Positions 10,607-20,769 are shown, counted from the first letter of the stretch. The stretch: 64,000 nucleotides of DNA from Heloderma charlesbogerti (GCA_026122225.1 JANEZZ010002198.1:248001-312000); one strand, 5' to 3'. The notes: a model not told the origin generated them from the letters alone. Translations and numbers: made by a program.

Positions 10607-10849
10607 ATGGCAAAGCATGAAGAAATCCTAAAGAAGATATCTTATATGCCCGGGGAGGTGGGGAGGTTTGGTGGAGTGAACATCCTATTTCAAGAGGCCA
10701 AAAAACAGAGCAAAACACTGGTCAGAGGAGAGGTTACCAAATGGCTGTCAGATCAGGATGCTCACACACTGCATAAACCAGCCAGGGTCCATTTAAAAAG
10801 AAATAACACTATTGTGTCTGGAGCGGATGTTCAACGGCAGGCTGATTTA
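10607..10849 (+). pseudogene. Polinton/Maverick-type integrase fragment
   Basis: The plus-strand frame contains 'GEVGRFGGVNILFQEAK', 'RGEVTKWLSDQDAHTLHKPA' and 'LKRNNTIVSGADVQRQADL'. This order (PG-FGGV; K-V--WL--QD-YTLHKP; F-RN--IV-G-D-QWQADL) is the region just before and into the rve integrase core of Polinton/Maverick-type integrases and related transposon-derived proteins. The W expected in 'QWQADL' is R here, and homology stops abruptly after DL at 10849, where unrelated repeat sequence begins. None of the catalytic DDE region beyond is present. It is a dead remnant; recognition is from memory of the family. Confidence 0.7.
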
Positions 10850-11241
10850 GGGCACAATCCTATCAAGATAGGCGGCCGCCTCTGAACTCGGAGGCGACCA
10901 CCTATCGAAAGCAAATCAGGAGAGGTACGGGGGGGATCGTTCCCTCCGCACCTCTCCCACCCTGCTATTTTCTGCACGCAGCTCTGCTCTCCCCACCCCG
11001 GAACGCCCCCAGCCCCACTCCTTTTCAGTTGCTCTGTGCTCCTCTTCTGAGCGCGGAGGACGGGGCTTCTCTGCATTGCCCCCAAGGCAGCATGGATGTG
11101 GGGGGAGGTTGGTTTTCCAGGAACTGACCTCAGAGCATGGGCTGCAAGGTTGGTTCCCAGAAAACAGCATATTTTATGGTCCTCTAGACAGTGTCTAGTG
11201 GCCATAGGATTGTTCCCTCCATTGACATGCAACAATTTTCT
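10850..11241. other. Unassigned GC-richer stretch
   Basis: It begins at the abrupt end of the integrase homology ('ggcacaatcctatcaag') and runs to the start of the hAT-like element. Composition is GC-rich for this window, with no recognised repeat name or gene. Confidence 0.4.
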
Positions 11242-11286
11242 AGGGATGGATGAAAGTCACTTACCTGATCCCGAAGCTTGCTTCGC

Positions 11287-11441
11287 GGTGGGGGGGAGGC
11301 GCTCCGTCCCTCCCCCTGAAATTCTGGTGGGGGGGAGGCGCCCCGTCCCTCCCCACCGAAATTCTGGCCGGGGGGGAGGTGCCCCGTCCCTTCCCGCCGA
11401 AATTCTGGCCGGGGGGGAGGCGCCCCGTCCCTCCGGCCACG
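11287..11441. repeat. Four-unit GC-rich tandem repeat
   Basis: Units start at 11287, 11326, 11366 and 11407, the first three ending in aaattct. The relative element at 12874 has only one equivalent segment, so the expansion is specific to this copy. Confidence 0.85.
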
Positions 11442-11505
11442 AAACATCATCCCCTGCCAGGACGCAAATGGCGGCGGCCGTAGCCGTTGCTGTTTGCGTC
11501 CCTGC

Positions 11506-11557
11506 AGTCAGCCGTGATAGGCTACGTAAATGTTTATGTAGCCTATCACAGCTGACT
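11506..11557. repeat. 52-bp hairpin
   Basis: Arms 'agtcagccgtgataggctac' and 'gtagcctatcacagctgact' are complementary apart from one mismatch, with a short AT-rich centre. The same arm occurs at 13032-13067 and 13126-13161. Confidence 0.9.
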
Positions 11558-11610
11558 TTAAAAAAAAAAAAAGCGCATACGGAAATGGTGGCGCCCATGG
11601 GCAGAAGAAT

Positions 11611-12873
11611 GGGGGATAGGGGATTTTATGTTACCCTGCCTAGCAATGCCTGTGCAGAGGTTTTTCCACAGAACACCAGTTCAGCTGTTATTATTCAATT
11701 AGCAAGGCCCCTGGATCTTCCAGGAGCATGGGAAGTGGGGCTGGTTGAGATACAGTACACGCACAGCTGGAACACTGTAATTGCTGATACACGATCTGCC
11801 ATGTAACCCATGGCTTGTTCTAGGATTACAGGGTGGTGTATAATCCACCCCAAGCCACCTATCCTCACCAGGTTTGGGCATCATGACAAGCCACGCCAAG
11901 CGAGGGTAATTATGCTAATTGGGCGGCTCACAACTGGCACAAGTAGGGAGGGAAAATAAGCCACAGTGGCTTATTTTCCCACCGTGATCATGTGAACCCA
12001 GTCACTGTTGTGATCACCTTAAGTCATAATGGATGTTCCACTACAATGAAGACATAGCTAGGAATCTGGTTGGAACAAAGATGGTTTTAGGCCTACCCTA
12101 TTGTTAAAACCTCCTACCTGTTTTAGCTATCTATCTGTATGGGAGGGGAAGGGTAACACAGGCAGCAGGGGAGTGACTTTTAGAAAGAGAATCTGCATGG
12201 TCCTCCAAGCCCTTTCTTTTCATTCTGCATGGATTCTCCAGATCCCTTTCTTGAGGCCCAAGATAATTGTTAAAAAGAACAATTGTGATGAATAAATACA
12301 TTTTAAATTGCAGATATCACTATATTAGGTATTTAAAACCTTCCTCCCCATCACCATTAAATATTTGCAGGAAAATCATGGATATATATATCCTGCTCTT
12401 CAATCATGTTGATTATGGCAGTAAGTTAACTCAAAATCTGAAACACAGTATGTGGTTTCCATGGAAAATTCAGGGATGTTAGTTCCAAATAGGTGTTTTT
12501 AGGACTTGCATAGGTCCTAATCTTAGCCCAAGTGATTTTGGATGTCATGAAAGGGCAACAAATTGTTAGTTGTCTGATTTATTATTGTTGTATTTTTACT
12601 CCCCAGGGAGGAACACTTGTGAGATTTTCTGTTTCAGGTGCCAAAATAACATGGCCAGCCTTGAGTACTATACAACTTGTATCATACTATACAACTTGGA
12701 AAAAGAGCACCATTTGCTATTCCACCTCAGGCAGCAAAATATGTGGGGCAGGCCCTGCACTGTTGTGTGCAAATCCTACACATTCCATTCAACTACAGGG
12801 ATGGAGAAATTTGCCCAAAGGATATTAAAAGTGGACTTAAAATGAACCTAAATGTCTTCTTTCTGCCCTAAAT
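11611..12873. other. Unassigned non-coding stretch
   Basis: No named repeat, RNA or host exon is recognised. 'aagccacagtggctta' near 11950 is a short palindrome. Reading frames are short and unremarkable. Confidence 0.5.
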
Positions 12874-13031
12874 TAGGGATGTCAGAGAATTCCACCACGG
12901 ATTCCGCCACGCCCCCCCCCCCGCGGAATCCCCCCGGGACGGAACTTACCTGGGGCAGATGCGGCAGATGCGGCGGCATCCCGGCCAGCTGCGGCCAGTC
13001 TGCTGCGGCCGCCATTTGCGTTCTTGCAGCC

Positions 13032-13067
13032 GTGATAGGCTACGTAAATATTTACGTAGCCTATCAC
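13032..13067. repeat. Perfect 36-bp palindrome
   Basis: The half-site GTGATAGGCTACGTAAAT is followed without a spacer by its exact reverse complement. It is the best-preserved of the three hairpins in this family. Confidence 0.95.
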
Positions 13068-13125
13068 AGTAAAGGCAGCCACGCAAATGGAGTAGCGGCC
13101 CCCATTTGCATCCCTGCTCTTTGCC

Positions 13126-13161
13126 ATGATAGGCTACGTAAATACTTGCGTAGCCTATCAC
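13126..13161. repeat. Imperfect palindrome, same arm sequence
   Basis: 'atgataggctacgtaaa' pairs with 'ttgcgtagcctatcac', a slightly eroded version of the palindrome 94 bp upstream. Confidence 0.9.
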
Positions 13162-13389
13162 GGCTGCTTGCAAGGACGCAAATGGCGGCCGCTACGATGG
13201 CTGCCATTTGCGGCCGCAGCAACCTGGCCACGGCCAGAACTCCGGCTGCGGTCGGCCCCGGCCGGCGGCTCCACAGAGCTGCCGCGGAGTGGAGCCGGCC
13301 AGGGAGGATTCTGGGGGGAGGGACGGAGTGCCTAACCCCCACTGCGGATGCCCCGGTGCGGAGCCAGGTAAGGGATTCGTACATCCCTA

Positions 13390-13839
13390 ATTTAAATCCC
13401 ACATTTTACAGAATGTATTCATTGATGCTAAGCATTAATTATCACGATTAACCTCTCCCATCAGATTCATTCTTTGGCTTCAGAAGGATGCTCCAATTAC
13501 ATATTGATCAATAGATTCATCACATCTTTTTGATTTGCACCTTGGAAAGATGTCGTGTGTTTGAGCTGAAATGTGCCTGAATAGCTAATGCCAAATTAGA
13601 AACCAAGGCCTGCTTTCTTGAATTAATTTGAATTAAAGAGATCATTTCCCCTTTCCTGAGATTTCTTGAACATCAATGAAATATGCACCAGGCATATTTC
13701 GTATCGGGTGTGTGTATGTTTAAATAGTCAATCTTTGTGGGTAACTATGGCCAGAACTGAGCTCACAGTTGAAAAAAATCCTTCCTGATTGTTGTTGTTG
13801 TTGCCGTTATTAACAAATTGGGAGTGAGAAACCTTTGGG
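13390..13839. other. Unassigned AT-rich stretch
   Basis: No repeat or gene is recognised. Sequence such as 'gaattaatttgaattaaag' has TAAT-type sites; it could be conserved non-coding DNA, but this is only an impression. A short (TTG)n run lies near 13790. Confidence 0.4.
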
Positions 13840-14060
13840 AATCTACTGCAAATTACCCAGAGATGTACCAGAAGATCCTGATCCACCTTCTGCTCACCCC
13901 TGATCTAATCTAACTCCCCCCGAAAGCAGGGGATCCATGGCTACAGCATCCCTGCTAGGTGGCCATTCGGCCTCTGATTAAAAACCTCTCAGGAGAGATG
14001 GTTGTGCCCGGCCAACAACGGGCACTCTGTAACCCACAATAGTAGGAAGTGCTGCTCTAA
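13840..14060 (-). mobile_element. Old CR1/L3-type 3' fragment
   Basis: The wording 'gctaggtggccattcggcct' followed by 'ctgattaaaaacctctcagg' resembles CR1/L3 3' UTR. It is strongly diverged, and family and strand are tentative. Confidence 0.45.
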
Positions 14061-14086
14061 TCAGGTACTTTTGTTCCTGTTGAGCT

Positions 14087-15744
14087 TAGGGTGGCCTCTT
14101 AGGCACCGCTAAAAAGGAGGACAAAAGAGAATGCCGATTTCCATGCAATTTACTTGTGCTCATTTTTGTATAGACGAAAATTTAGAGATAATTACTATAT
14201 AATTTAAATCAAAATGCAATAAATCTCACCGTAGTGGGGAAGACTTTGAACAGGGGCCTGCCTTCATGGGTATTTGCTACAGATTGGGACCTTTTAGAGG
14301 TCCTTTGCAGCACATCATGTCATGCCCAGTCTGCAGCCACCCCAGAGTTTACCTGTGGGCAAGCCACATTTTTGCAGAGTACTTGTACTCCATTTTTTCC
14401 CCCTTTAATTCGGCTCCCCTGTGTTTCAGTTGCTGTGTGCCAATCCCTCTGCTTTACATTTGGTATGATCAGGCATTCCTAGGGGTGTGTCTTTCACCTG
14501 GCCGTAACCTCGGTAACCTAGGTAACTAGAGTAACTAGCCCGTCTTTCCAACTCATCAATGCACTAACACGCTCTTCTGTGTGTACTTCCTTTTCACCAG
14601 TGTACTTCTTGTACATCCTTTTCGCCAGTGGGAGTAACTACCCTCTGTTTTCCCAGCCCTTCCAGCTGAGAACCATGATTGTGCACTTCTCTGTTGCTTG
14701 TGTTACTTCCCCACTTCTCTCCACAGAAGAAAAGGCCTGGCTGAAGTTGCCTCCCTCTGCTATCGCTACTGCTGCCTCTGTGGGCACCTCCTCTCTTCCC
14801 TCTCTTGCATTCTTTAATTTTCACTGTATTGTTGAAAATTGCTGTATTGCTACAGCAAAATACCAGGGCTGCAGGCTCCCGCAGCCTCCTCTGGCCGCTT
14901 CTTCTCACTAGCTAGCTAGTACTTGAAACAGCGCAGCTCCAATTTCCTCAGTGGGAAAAAGATGCTACAGATTCTCAATGGGGGGAAAGCAGGCACCAGA
15001 GGCTGCTGACTGAGAATGGGTGAAGCAGCTAGATGGCTGTATTGACTCCCTGAAAGTGCGTAATGGGGGTTTTATGACCGGGCAACACAGGCTGCAACCT
15101 GTCAATGGGTGAAGAGGCTAGATCCCTGTATTTACTTCCTGGAAAAGCAGAAAGGGGGTGGGAGCTCTAACTCCCTGTTGGCTGGAATGGGGCAAAATTG
15201 TGCTGGTGGGGTGCTCTCCCATGGGGAGCCTTCAGATGCTGCTGGGGATAATAACATGGTAGCCAGGGGGAGACTGGACAGGAGAAGGAACAAGCCCCGC
15301 TCATTGGTTGAGCAGCACCTGTCGGGTTGATGTCACTCAGTTCGATTTCCCCCACTCCACGCGGGGGTATGCTGCTTTCAAGTGCTGTGTGACCCGTGAA
15401 TTAAAAAAAATAGATCTTTAAGGTGCGATACACTTGACTTTTCTTGCTTTGTGTGTTCTGACGGACCAAAGCCAATTCCATGAAAATCCATATACTATTC
15501 CAACACGCTTCTCATTCCGTTGTTGTGAAGATCCCTCCAGGTGATTTGTGTGCCTGCTCAGTCTGGTGTCCAGGTGCTAACCGTCAGTGGGGAGCTTCAA
15601 AGTTCCTGTTCTCTCTTCTTATGATTTTTCACATCGATTTGAACTGGACAGTCTTTAAAACAGAGGACACTTTCAGAGGACTGTCCTCTGAGAGCCCTTC
15701 AAATAGAGGATTGTCCTCTGTAAAGTAGGACACATGGCAGCCTA
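14087..15744. mobile_element. Composite hAT-like element, copy A (interior inverted)
   Basis: Outer ends TAGGGTGGC (14087) and GGCAGCCTA (15744) match those of copy B at 32132-33794. The left arm shares 'tctcaccgtagtggggaaga'; the right arm shares 'aaatagaggattgtcctctg' and 'taaagtaggacacatggc'. The interior (about 14258-15530) is the reverse complement of copy B's interior: the minus strand gives 'gggtggctgcagactgggc' then, further on, 'ccgacaggtgctgctcaacc' and 'cttcacaacaacggaatgag' in the opposite order. No clear target duplication is left. Confidence 0.75.
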
Positions 15745-17416
15745 GAACCAACCTTCCTCTGCCCTGGCTAAGGGTGGCTTACAGAAATTTTGGAACACAA
15801 TAGAATAAATTGAAAACATACAAAAAGTTGCCCATCAACAGCACCTGGAGAGCAGACTAAGCAGGCACACAAGGTTGTTACGTGGTCAAAGTCTTCCACA
15901 CCATGGCGAAATGTCCTGTATTTCTATTTATAGTAATTATTTCTAAATTAGCAGCTATACATGTAAATTAGCATATGCAAATTGTATGCAATTCTTTTGT
16001 CCTCTTTTTTGTTGTTGTTGTTGAAGCATTTCTTCTTCTTGGGTATCTTTCAGGTACTCTGATCCCAATCCCATTTTGGTAATTGAGTCCAGAAACAGCC
16101 TGGGGTCCAGTGCAATTGTGGAGGCACCAGTGTGGGCTCTAATTCCTGACAGTGTACAATAGAGCCCCTAGTTTCACAAAGATATGATGAGAACTAGCAT
16201 GTTTGTTACAGCTGCAATGATAAAGACATTATCTTTCTCTAACAGCAAACCCTGTTCATCCAAAATACTTAATAAAGAAAAGTGTTTTGAAGTTTCTGAG
16301 AGATTACTGCAGACAGTGAAGTATTATAAACCAGGCCAAGATTACATATAATTACATAAACCATCACTGAAAAAAAACAACAGTATAAAGTGTTGCGATT
16401 TTCTTTAGTTTATTTAATGATGTGAAATTTCAGCCAAAGAAGTGTTCCACCAAGTTATTTACATTAATGCAGCATTCAGAAACATGCTGTTAAGGAAAAT
16501 ACACCACAGAATCGTAATGTAAAGCAATGGGAGACACTTGCGAATTCTTTTGGCAGGAATGGGCAAGCAGAGGTGGCCGCAATTTTGTGGTTATAAATCT
16601 CTGAGACGGGAGGATGGCTGAAAAGCATTACAAAAGTAGAACATTTAGTCATTCATTTATACATCAATGGAGAATTTGGCATGGGACTTCTGTTCCTTTG
16701 ATGAAATCACTTTACGAAAACATCCGCATGAGCGCTCATGAAAGAGAGATTGAGGCAAACATATGGACAGTGATGTCCCATTTACAAAATGCATTAGTGG
16801 GAGGAGGTAGACCTTCTCATTTGCTTCCTCAGCCAACTGAGTTTTTCATTAGTGTTTAATCCTAACGGCTAAGTACCACTGTTTTGCCATATGGAAGAAA
16901 TGCTGCCTTAAAGAAATTAAAGCACATGTGGGAAAATCATAAAGAACTCAATTATGGGAGCCAACGAAGCATTCCATCAAGAATACATAGCTAAGAAAAA
17001 TTTGGATAAGGTACATAATGATGAGTGTTCCAAGAGATGTAACACAAAGGGTGCACGCCAGTTTTTAGGACAAAACTACTGGGTCATTAGAAACCATATC
17101 AGGTTTATATTTTACACACACACACACACACACACATTAATAGCAGGTGCAGAGCCCCCTCCCCTGCCCTGATTTCATCAGAATGTGAGGAGGGGAGACT
17201 TACCAAAAGGAGGTGTTTTTTTCTCTAAGGCAAATAGCCACACAGGGGCGGGGGAGATTTTATCAGGGTTACAGCTGGGGAGGGAAGGGTTAAATCTCCT
17301 CTCTCTGTGTACTGCAGTCCCAATAAAAATCCTCCCCACTGAATCCATGTCTGTGATTCAAGTAATAAAAAACTGATGTGGTTTCTAATGACATAGTTAA
17401 TGACAACATACGTATC
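15745..17416. other. Unassigned stretch with an (AC)n tract
   Basis: Between the composite and the BovB insertion there is no recognised gene. An (AC)n microsatellite lies at 17113-17136. A plus-strand frame at 16614-16859 (81 codons) reads protein-like but matches nothing I know. Confidence 0.45.
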
Positions 17417-17429
17417 TAGTTTGACCCTT
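17417..17429. repeat. Target-site duplication of the BovB insertion (left)
   Basis: TAGTTTGACCCTT, identical to 19855-19867, directly next to the (GTT)n tail of the LINE. Confidence 0.97.
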
Positions 17430-19854
17430 GTTGTTGTTGTTCAGTCGTTCAGTCGTGTCCGACTCTTCGTGACCCCATGGACCATAGCACGCCAGGCCTT
17501 CCTGTCCTGCGCTCTCTCCCGGAGCGTGCTCAAGTCCATATTCATTGCATCCGTGATGCTATCTAGCCATCTCATCCTCTGCCGTCCCCTTCTCCTTTTG
17601 CCTTCAGTCTTTCCCAGCATCAGGGTCTTTTCCAGGGAGTTTTCTCTTCGCATTAGGTGGCCAAAATATTGGAGCTTCAGCTTCATTATCTGTCCTTCCA
17701 ATGAGCACTCAGGGTTGATTTCCTTTAGGATGGACTGATTTGACCTCCTTGCAGTCCAGGGGACTCGTAAGAGTCTTCTCCAGCACCACAGTTCGAAAGC
17801 ATCAATTCTTCGGCGCTCAGCCTTCCTTATAGTCCAGCTCTCACAGCCATACATTACTACTGGGAAAACCATAGCTTTGATTAGACGGACCTTTGTCGGC
17901 AAGGTGATGTCTCTGCTTCTTACTATGCTGTCTAGGTTTGCCATAGCTTTCCTCCCAAGGAGCAAGCGTCTTTTAATTTCATGGCTACAGTCACCGTCTG
18001 CGGTGATCTTGGAGCCCAAGAAAGTAAAATCTGTCACTGCTTCCATTTCTTCCCCTTCTATATGCCAGGAAGTGATAGGGCCAGATGCCATGATGTTAGT
18101 TTTTTTAATGTTGAGTTTCAAACCAGCTTTTGCACTCTCCTCTTTCACCCTCAACAAGAGGCTCTTGAGATCCTCTTCGCTTTCTGCCATTAGGGTGGTA
18201 TCGTCTGCATATCGGAGGTTGTTGATAATTCTCCCGGCAATCTTAATTCCGACCTGTGATTCATCCAACCCGGCATTTCTCATGATGTACTCTGCATATA
18301 AGTTAAATAAGCAGGGTGACAATATGCAGCCTTGTCGTACTCCTTTCCCAATTTTGAACCAATCGGTTGTTCCATGTGTGGTTCTTACTGTTGCTTCTTG
18401 ACCCTCGTACAGGTTTCTCAGGAGACAGGTAAGGTGGTCTGGTACTCCCATCACTTTAAGAATTTGCCACAGTTTGTTGTGATCCACACAATCAAAGGCT
18501 TTAGCGTAGTCAATGAAGCAGAAATAGACATTTTTCTGGAATTCTCTTGCTTTCTCCATGATGCAGCGAATGTTGGCGATTTGATCTCTAGTTCCTCTGC
18601 CTCTTCTAAACCCAGCTTGTACTTCCGGTAGTTCTCGGTTCGCATACTGCTGAAGCCTAGCTTGTAGGATTTTGAGCATCACCTTGCTGGCATGTGAAAT
18701 GAGCGCAATGGTGCGGTAGTTTGAACACTCTTTGGCATTGCCCTTCTTTGGAATTGGAATGTAAACTGACCTTTTCCAGTCTTGTGGCCACTGTTGAGTG
18801 TTCCAGATTTGTTGGCATATTGAATGCAGCACTTTAACAGCATCATCTTTTAGTATTTTAAATAGCTCGGCTGGAATACTGTCATCTCCGCTAGCTTTGT
18901 TGTTACTAATGCTTCCTAAGGCCCACTTGACTTCACTCTCGAGGATGTCCGGCTCAAGTTCAGTGACCGCACTATCATGGCTATCAGGGACATTCAGATC
19001 TTTCCTGTATAGTTCTTCTGTGTATTCTTGCCACCTCTTCTTAATCTCATCTGCTTCTGTTAGGTCCCTGCCTTCTTTGTCCTTTATCATGCCCGTCTTT
19101 GCACAAAACGTTCCCCTGAGATCTCCGATTTTCTTGAAGAGATCTCTAGTCTTTCCCATTCTGTTGTTTTCCTCGATTTCTTTGCATTGTTCATTTAAGA
19201 AGGCCTTCTTGTCTCTCCTTGCTATTCTCTGGGACTCTGCATTCAGTTGGGTATATCTTCCCCTTTCTCCCTTGCTTTTCGCTTCCCTTCTTTCCTCAGC
19301 TACTTGTAAAGCCTCATCAGACAGCCACTTGGCTTTCTTGCATTTCTTTTTCTTTGGGACGGATTTCGTTGCTGCCTCCTGAACAATGTTACGGACCTCT
19401 GTCCATAGTTCCTCAGGCACTCTGTCTATCAGGTCTAATCCCTGAAATCTATTCCTCACCTCCACTGTATATTCATCTTTACAGCATCGGATTTTCTTTT
19501 CACCGCCAGACACATCCACAGCTGAGTGTCCTTTCGGCTTTGGCCCAGCCGCTTCACTCTTTCTGGCGCTACTTGGAAATACCCTCTGCTCTTCCCCAGT
19601 AGCATATTGGACACCTTCCGACCTGAGGGGCTCATCTTCCGGCGTCATATCTTTTAGCCTTGTGATACGTTCCATGGGGTTTTCTTGGCAAGAATACTGG
19701 AGTGGGTTGCCATTTCCTTCTCCAGTGGACCACATTTTGTCAGAACTCTCCTCCATGACCTGTCCGTCTTGGGTGGCCCTGCACGGCATAGCTTATGGCT
19801 TCACTGAGTTACGCAAGCCCCTTCGCCACAACAAGGCAGTGATCCATGAAGGGG
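17430..19854 (-). mobile_element. BovB LINE with endonuclease-domain deletion
   Basis: A 2425-bp insertion flanked by a perfect 13-bp target duplication. The 3' end on the minus strand has 'cacgaagagtcggacacgac' followed by tgaacgactgaac and a short (AAC)n tail, diagnostic of BovB. The 5' end has 'ggagaaggaaatggcaaccc', also typical. It matches the BovB at 46887-50097 over its length except for one missing block. At 19476/19477 the sequence jumps from the start of the RT half to the N-terminal region, omitting what is 48931-49728 in the other copy (798 bp). Confidence 0.95.
17441..19789 (-). CDS. BovB ORF fusion: N-terminal segment joined to reverse transcriptase, no endonuclease
   Basis: One uninterrupted frame of 782 codons. 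Residues 1-104 are the BovB N-terminal region (MPCRATQDGQVMEE..., NGNPLQYSCQENPME). At about residue 105 the frame passes into 'DEYTVEVRNRFQGLDLIDRV', the linker before RT. The APE-type endonuclease of RTE-clade LINEs, present in the copy at 46887-50097 (TWNVRS, GDWNAKVGS and SDHELL motifs), is absent. RT motifs follow: 'IPIPKKGNAKECSNYRTIAL' (thumb side of RT), FCFIDYAKAFD (about 424-434, catalytic D) and YADD (about 527-530). The C-terminal region ends MVHGVTKSRTRLND. The gap is exactly 266 codons, so the frame is kept. The perfect duplication and lack of stops suggest a young insertion; activity without the endonuclease is unproven. Confidence 0.93.
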   Translation of the reverse strand: MPCRATQDGQVMEESSDKMWSTGEGNGNPLQYSCQENPMERITRLKDMTPEDEPLRSEGVQYATGEEQRVFPSSARKSEAAGPKPKGHSAVDVSGGEKKIRCCKDEYTVEVRNRFQGLDLIDRVPEELWTEVRNIVQEAATKSVPKKKKCKKAKWLSDEALQVAEERREAKSKGERGRYTQLNAESQRIARRDKKAFLNEQCKEIEENNRMGKTRDLFKKIGDLRGTFCAKTGMIKDKEGRDLTEADEIKKRWQEYTEELYRKDLNVPDSHDSAVTELEPDILESEVKWALGSISNNKASGDDSIPAELFKILKDDAVKVLHSICQQIWNTQQWPQDWKRSVYIPIPKKGNAKECSNYRTIALISHASKVMLKILQARLQQYANRELPEVQAGFRRGRGTRDQIANIRCIMEKAREFQKNVYFCFIDYAKAFDCVDHNKLWQILKVMGVPDHLTCLLRNLYEGQEATVRTTHGTTDWFKIGKGVRQGCILSPCLFNLYAEYIMRNAGLDESQVGIKIAGRIINNLRYADDTTLMAESEEDLKSLLLRVKEESAKAGLKLNIKKTNIMASGPITSWHIEGEEMEAVTDFTFLGSKITADGDCSHEIKRRLLLGRKAMANLDSIVRSRDITLPTKVRLIKAMVFPVVMYGCESWTIRKAERRRIDAFELWCWRRLLRVPWTARRSNQSILKEINPECSLEGQIMKLKLQYFGHLMRRENSLEKTLMLGKTEGKRRRGRQRMRWLDSITDAMNMDLSTLRERAQDRKAWRAMVHGVTKSRTRLND

Positions 19855-19867
19855 TAGTTTGACCCTT
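19855..19867. repeat. Target-site duplication of the BovB insertion (right)
   Basis: TAGTTTGACCCTT, identical to 17417-17429. Confidence 0.97.
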
Positions 19868-20769
19868 AATCATGCTTAATTGTGCACTGAAAGAGTTACA
19901 CTCACTATTATTGCTGCTTGATTCTTATTTATATGAAAGAATTTTGTTTGGGCTGTGGCCCAGAGTATACACCTCTCCCTGGATTTTTCAGCCATTTACA
20001 CTATGATCCTATCCCCTGACTAACACCCACTGGACAGGACAAAACTGATCTGAAATCCCCATGTGCCAGTGGAACAGAATACTACACTGATGGTTAAAAA
20101 TGTTACACTGCCATAGTAACATGGTTGACTCTACCAGAGCAAGGGGAGAAAATGGCGGAGTTGGGCACATGGTGGGGAAAGAACTGGAATCAGATACGAC
20201 CTTAGGGAGGTGACCACCCCACAGATAATGATGCAATGCTACACCTGCAAAGAGTTGGAGATAGTGTTTTAGCTATCAGCTGACAGCTGCTCCCTATCCT
20301 TTCCCTCCTTAATCCCACAGCTTCAATGTAGCATAGGATCCCAATTAGTTCAGGGGCCAATTATGGAACACCATCAGGAGTATACAAGACTCAGCCAGGG
20401 AGCATAGAGCTCACATCCATTAAGATGCACAGAATGAGGCAGTGCCATGTCTCTGTGTCGCATCATCCCATGCCTCAAGAACTAGGAATACACAAATAGG
20501 AACTTTGGTGATGGGGCACTTTGCACAAACTACGTAGGCACATAGGAAGATTGTTTGTCCATTGACCCTAGTACTGCCTACTCTGACTGACAGCAATTCT
20601 CCCTGTGTCTCAGGCAGAGGTCTCACATATCACCTGCTACCTGATCCTTGTAACTGGAGGTACCAGCAACTAAACCTGGGGGCCTTCTGCGTGCAAAGCA
20701 TGTGCTCAACTATTGAATTGCACCCTCTCCCCAAACATCCAGCACTAGGTCAATAGAAATAAAAAGCAG
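19868..20769. other. Unassigned non-coding stretch
   Basis: No named repeat or gene is recognised; frames are short. Confidence 0.5.

Larger units (their letters stand above)
11242..11610 (-). mobile_element. Truncated hAT-like hairpin element with tandem repeats
   Basis: The left end TAGGGATGG followed by 'cacttacctgatcccg' matches the reverse complement of the right end of the element at 12874-13389 (TAGGGATGT..., then 'ccttacctggctccgc'), so this is an inverted relative. Inside are four direct repeats of 39-41 bp (11287-11441), each with 'gggggggaggcgccccgtcc' and three ending aaattct. Then come 'gacgcaaatggcggcggccg' and a 52-bp hairpin at 11506-11557. The other end is lost. Confidence 0.7.
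12874..13389. mobile_element. Complete hAT-like non-autonomous element with hairpins
   Basis: The ends TAGGGATGT (12874-12882) and ACATCCCTA (13381-13389) are perfect inverted repeats, and the complementarity runs on four bases outside (aaat/attt). The 8-bp flanks ccctaaat and atttaaat share 5 positions. The interior is very GC-rich with many 'gcaaatggcggccgc' type segments in both orientations around two hairpins. It has no coding capacity. hAT assignment rests on the TAGGG-type ends. Confidence 0.75.

Noticed and set aside
11287..11441. CRISPR-like array
   Set aside because: Contiguous tandem repeats with no variable spacers, in vertebrate DNA.
11096..11806. 236-codon plus-strand open frame
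   Set aside because: It runs through the GC-rich tandem repeat and hairpin of a transposon; the repetitive peptide is a by-product of base composition.
18798..19382. 194-codon plus-strand frame
   Set aside because: Antisense shadow of the BovB ORF; the same applies to 17877-18401, 48257-48655 and 62035-62550.
19471..19482. BovB endonuclease loss by splicing of its RNA
   Set aside because: Sequence of the missing block's ends in the 46887 copy does not have GT at the left or AG at the right on the coding strand, so a deletion is more likely than a spliced, reinserted transcript.
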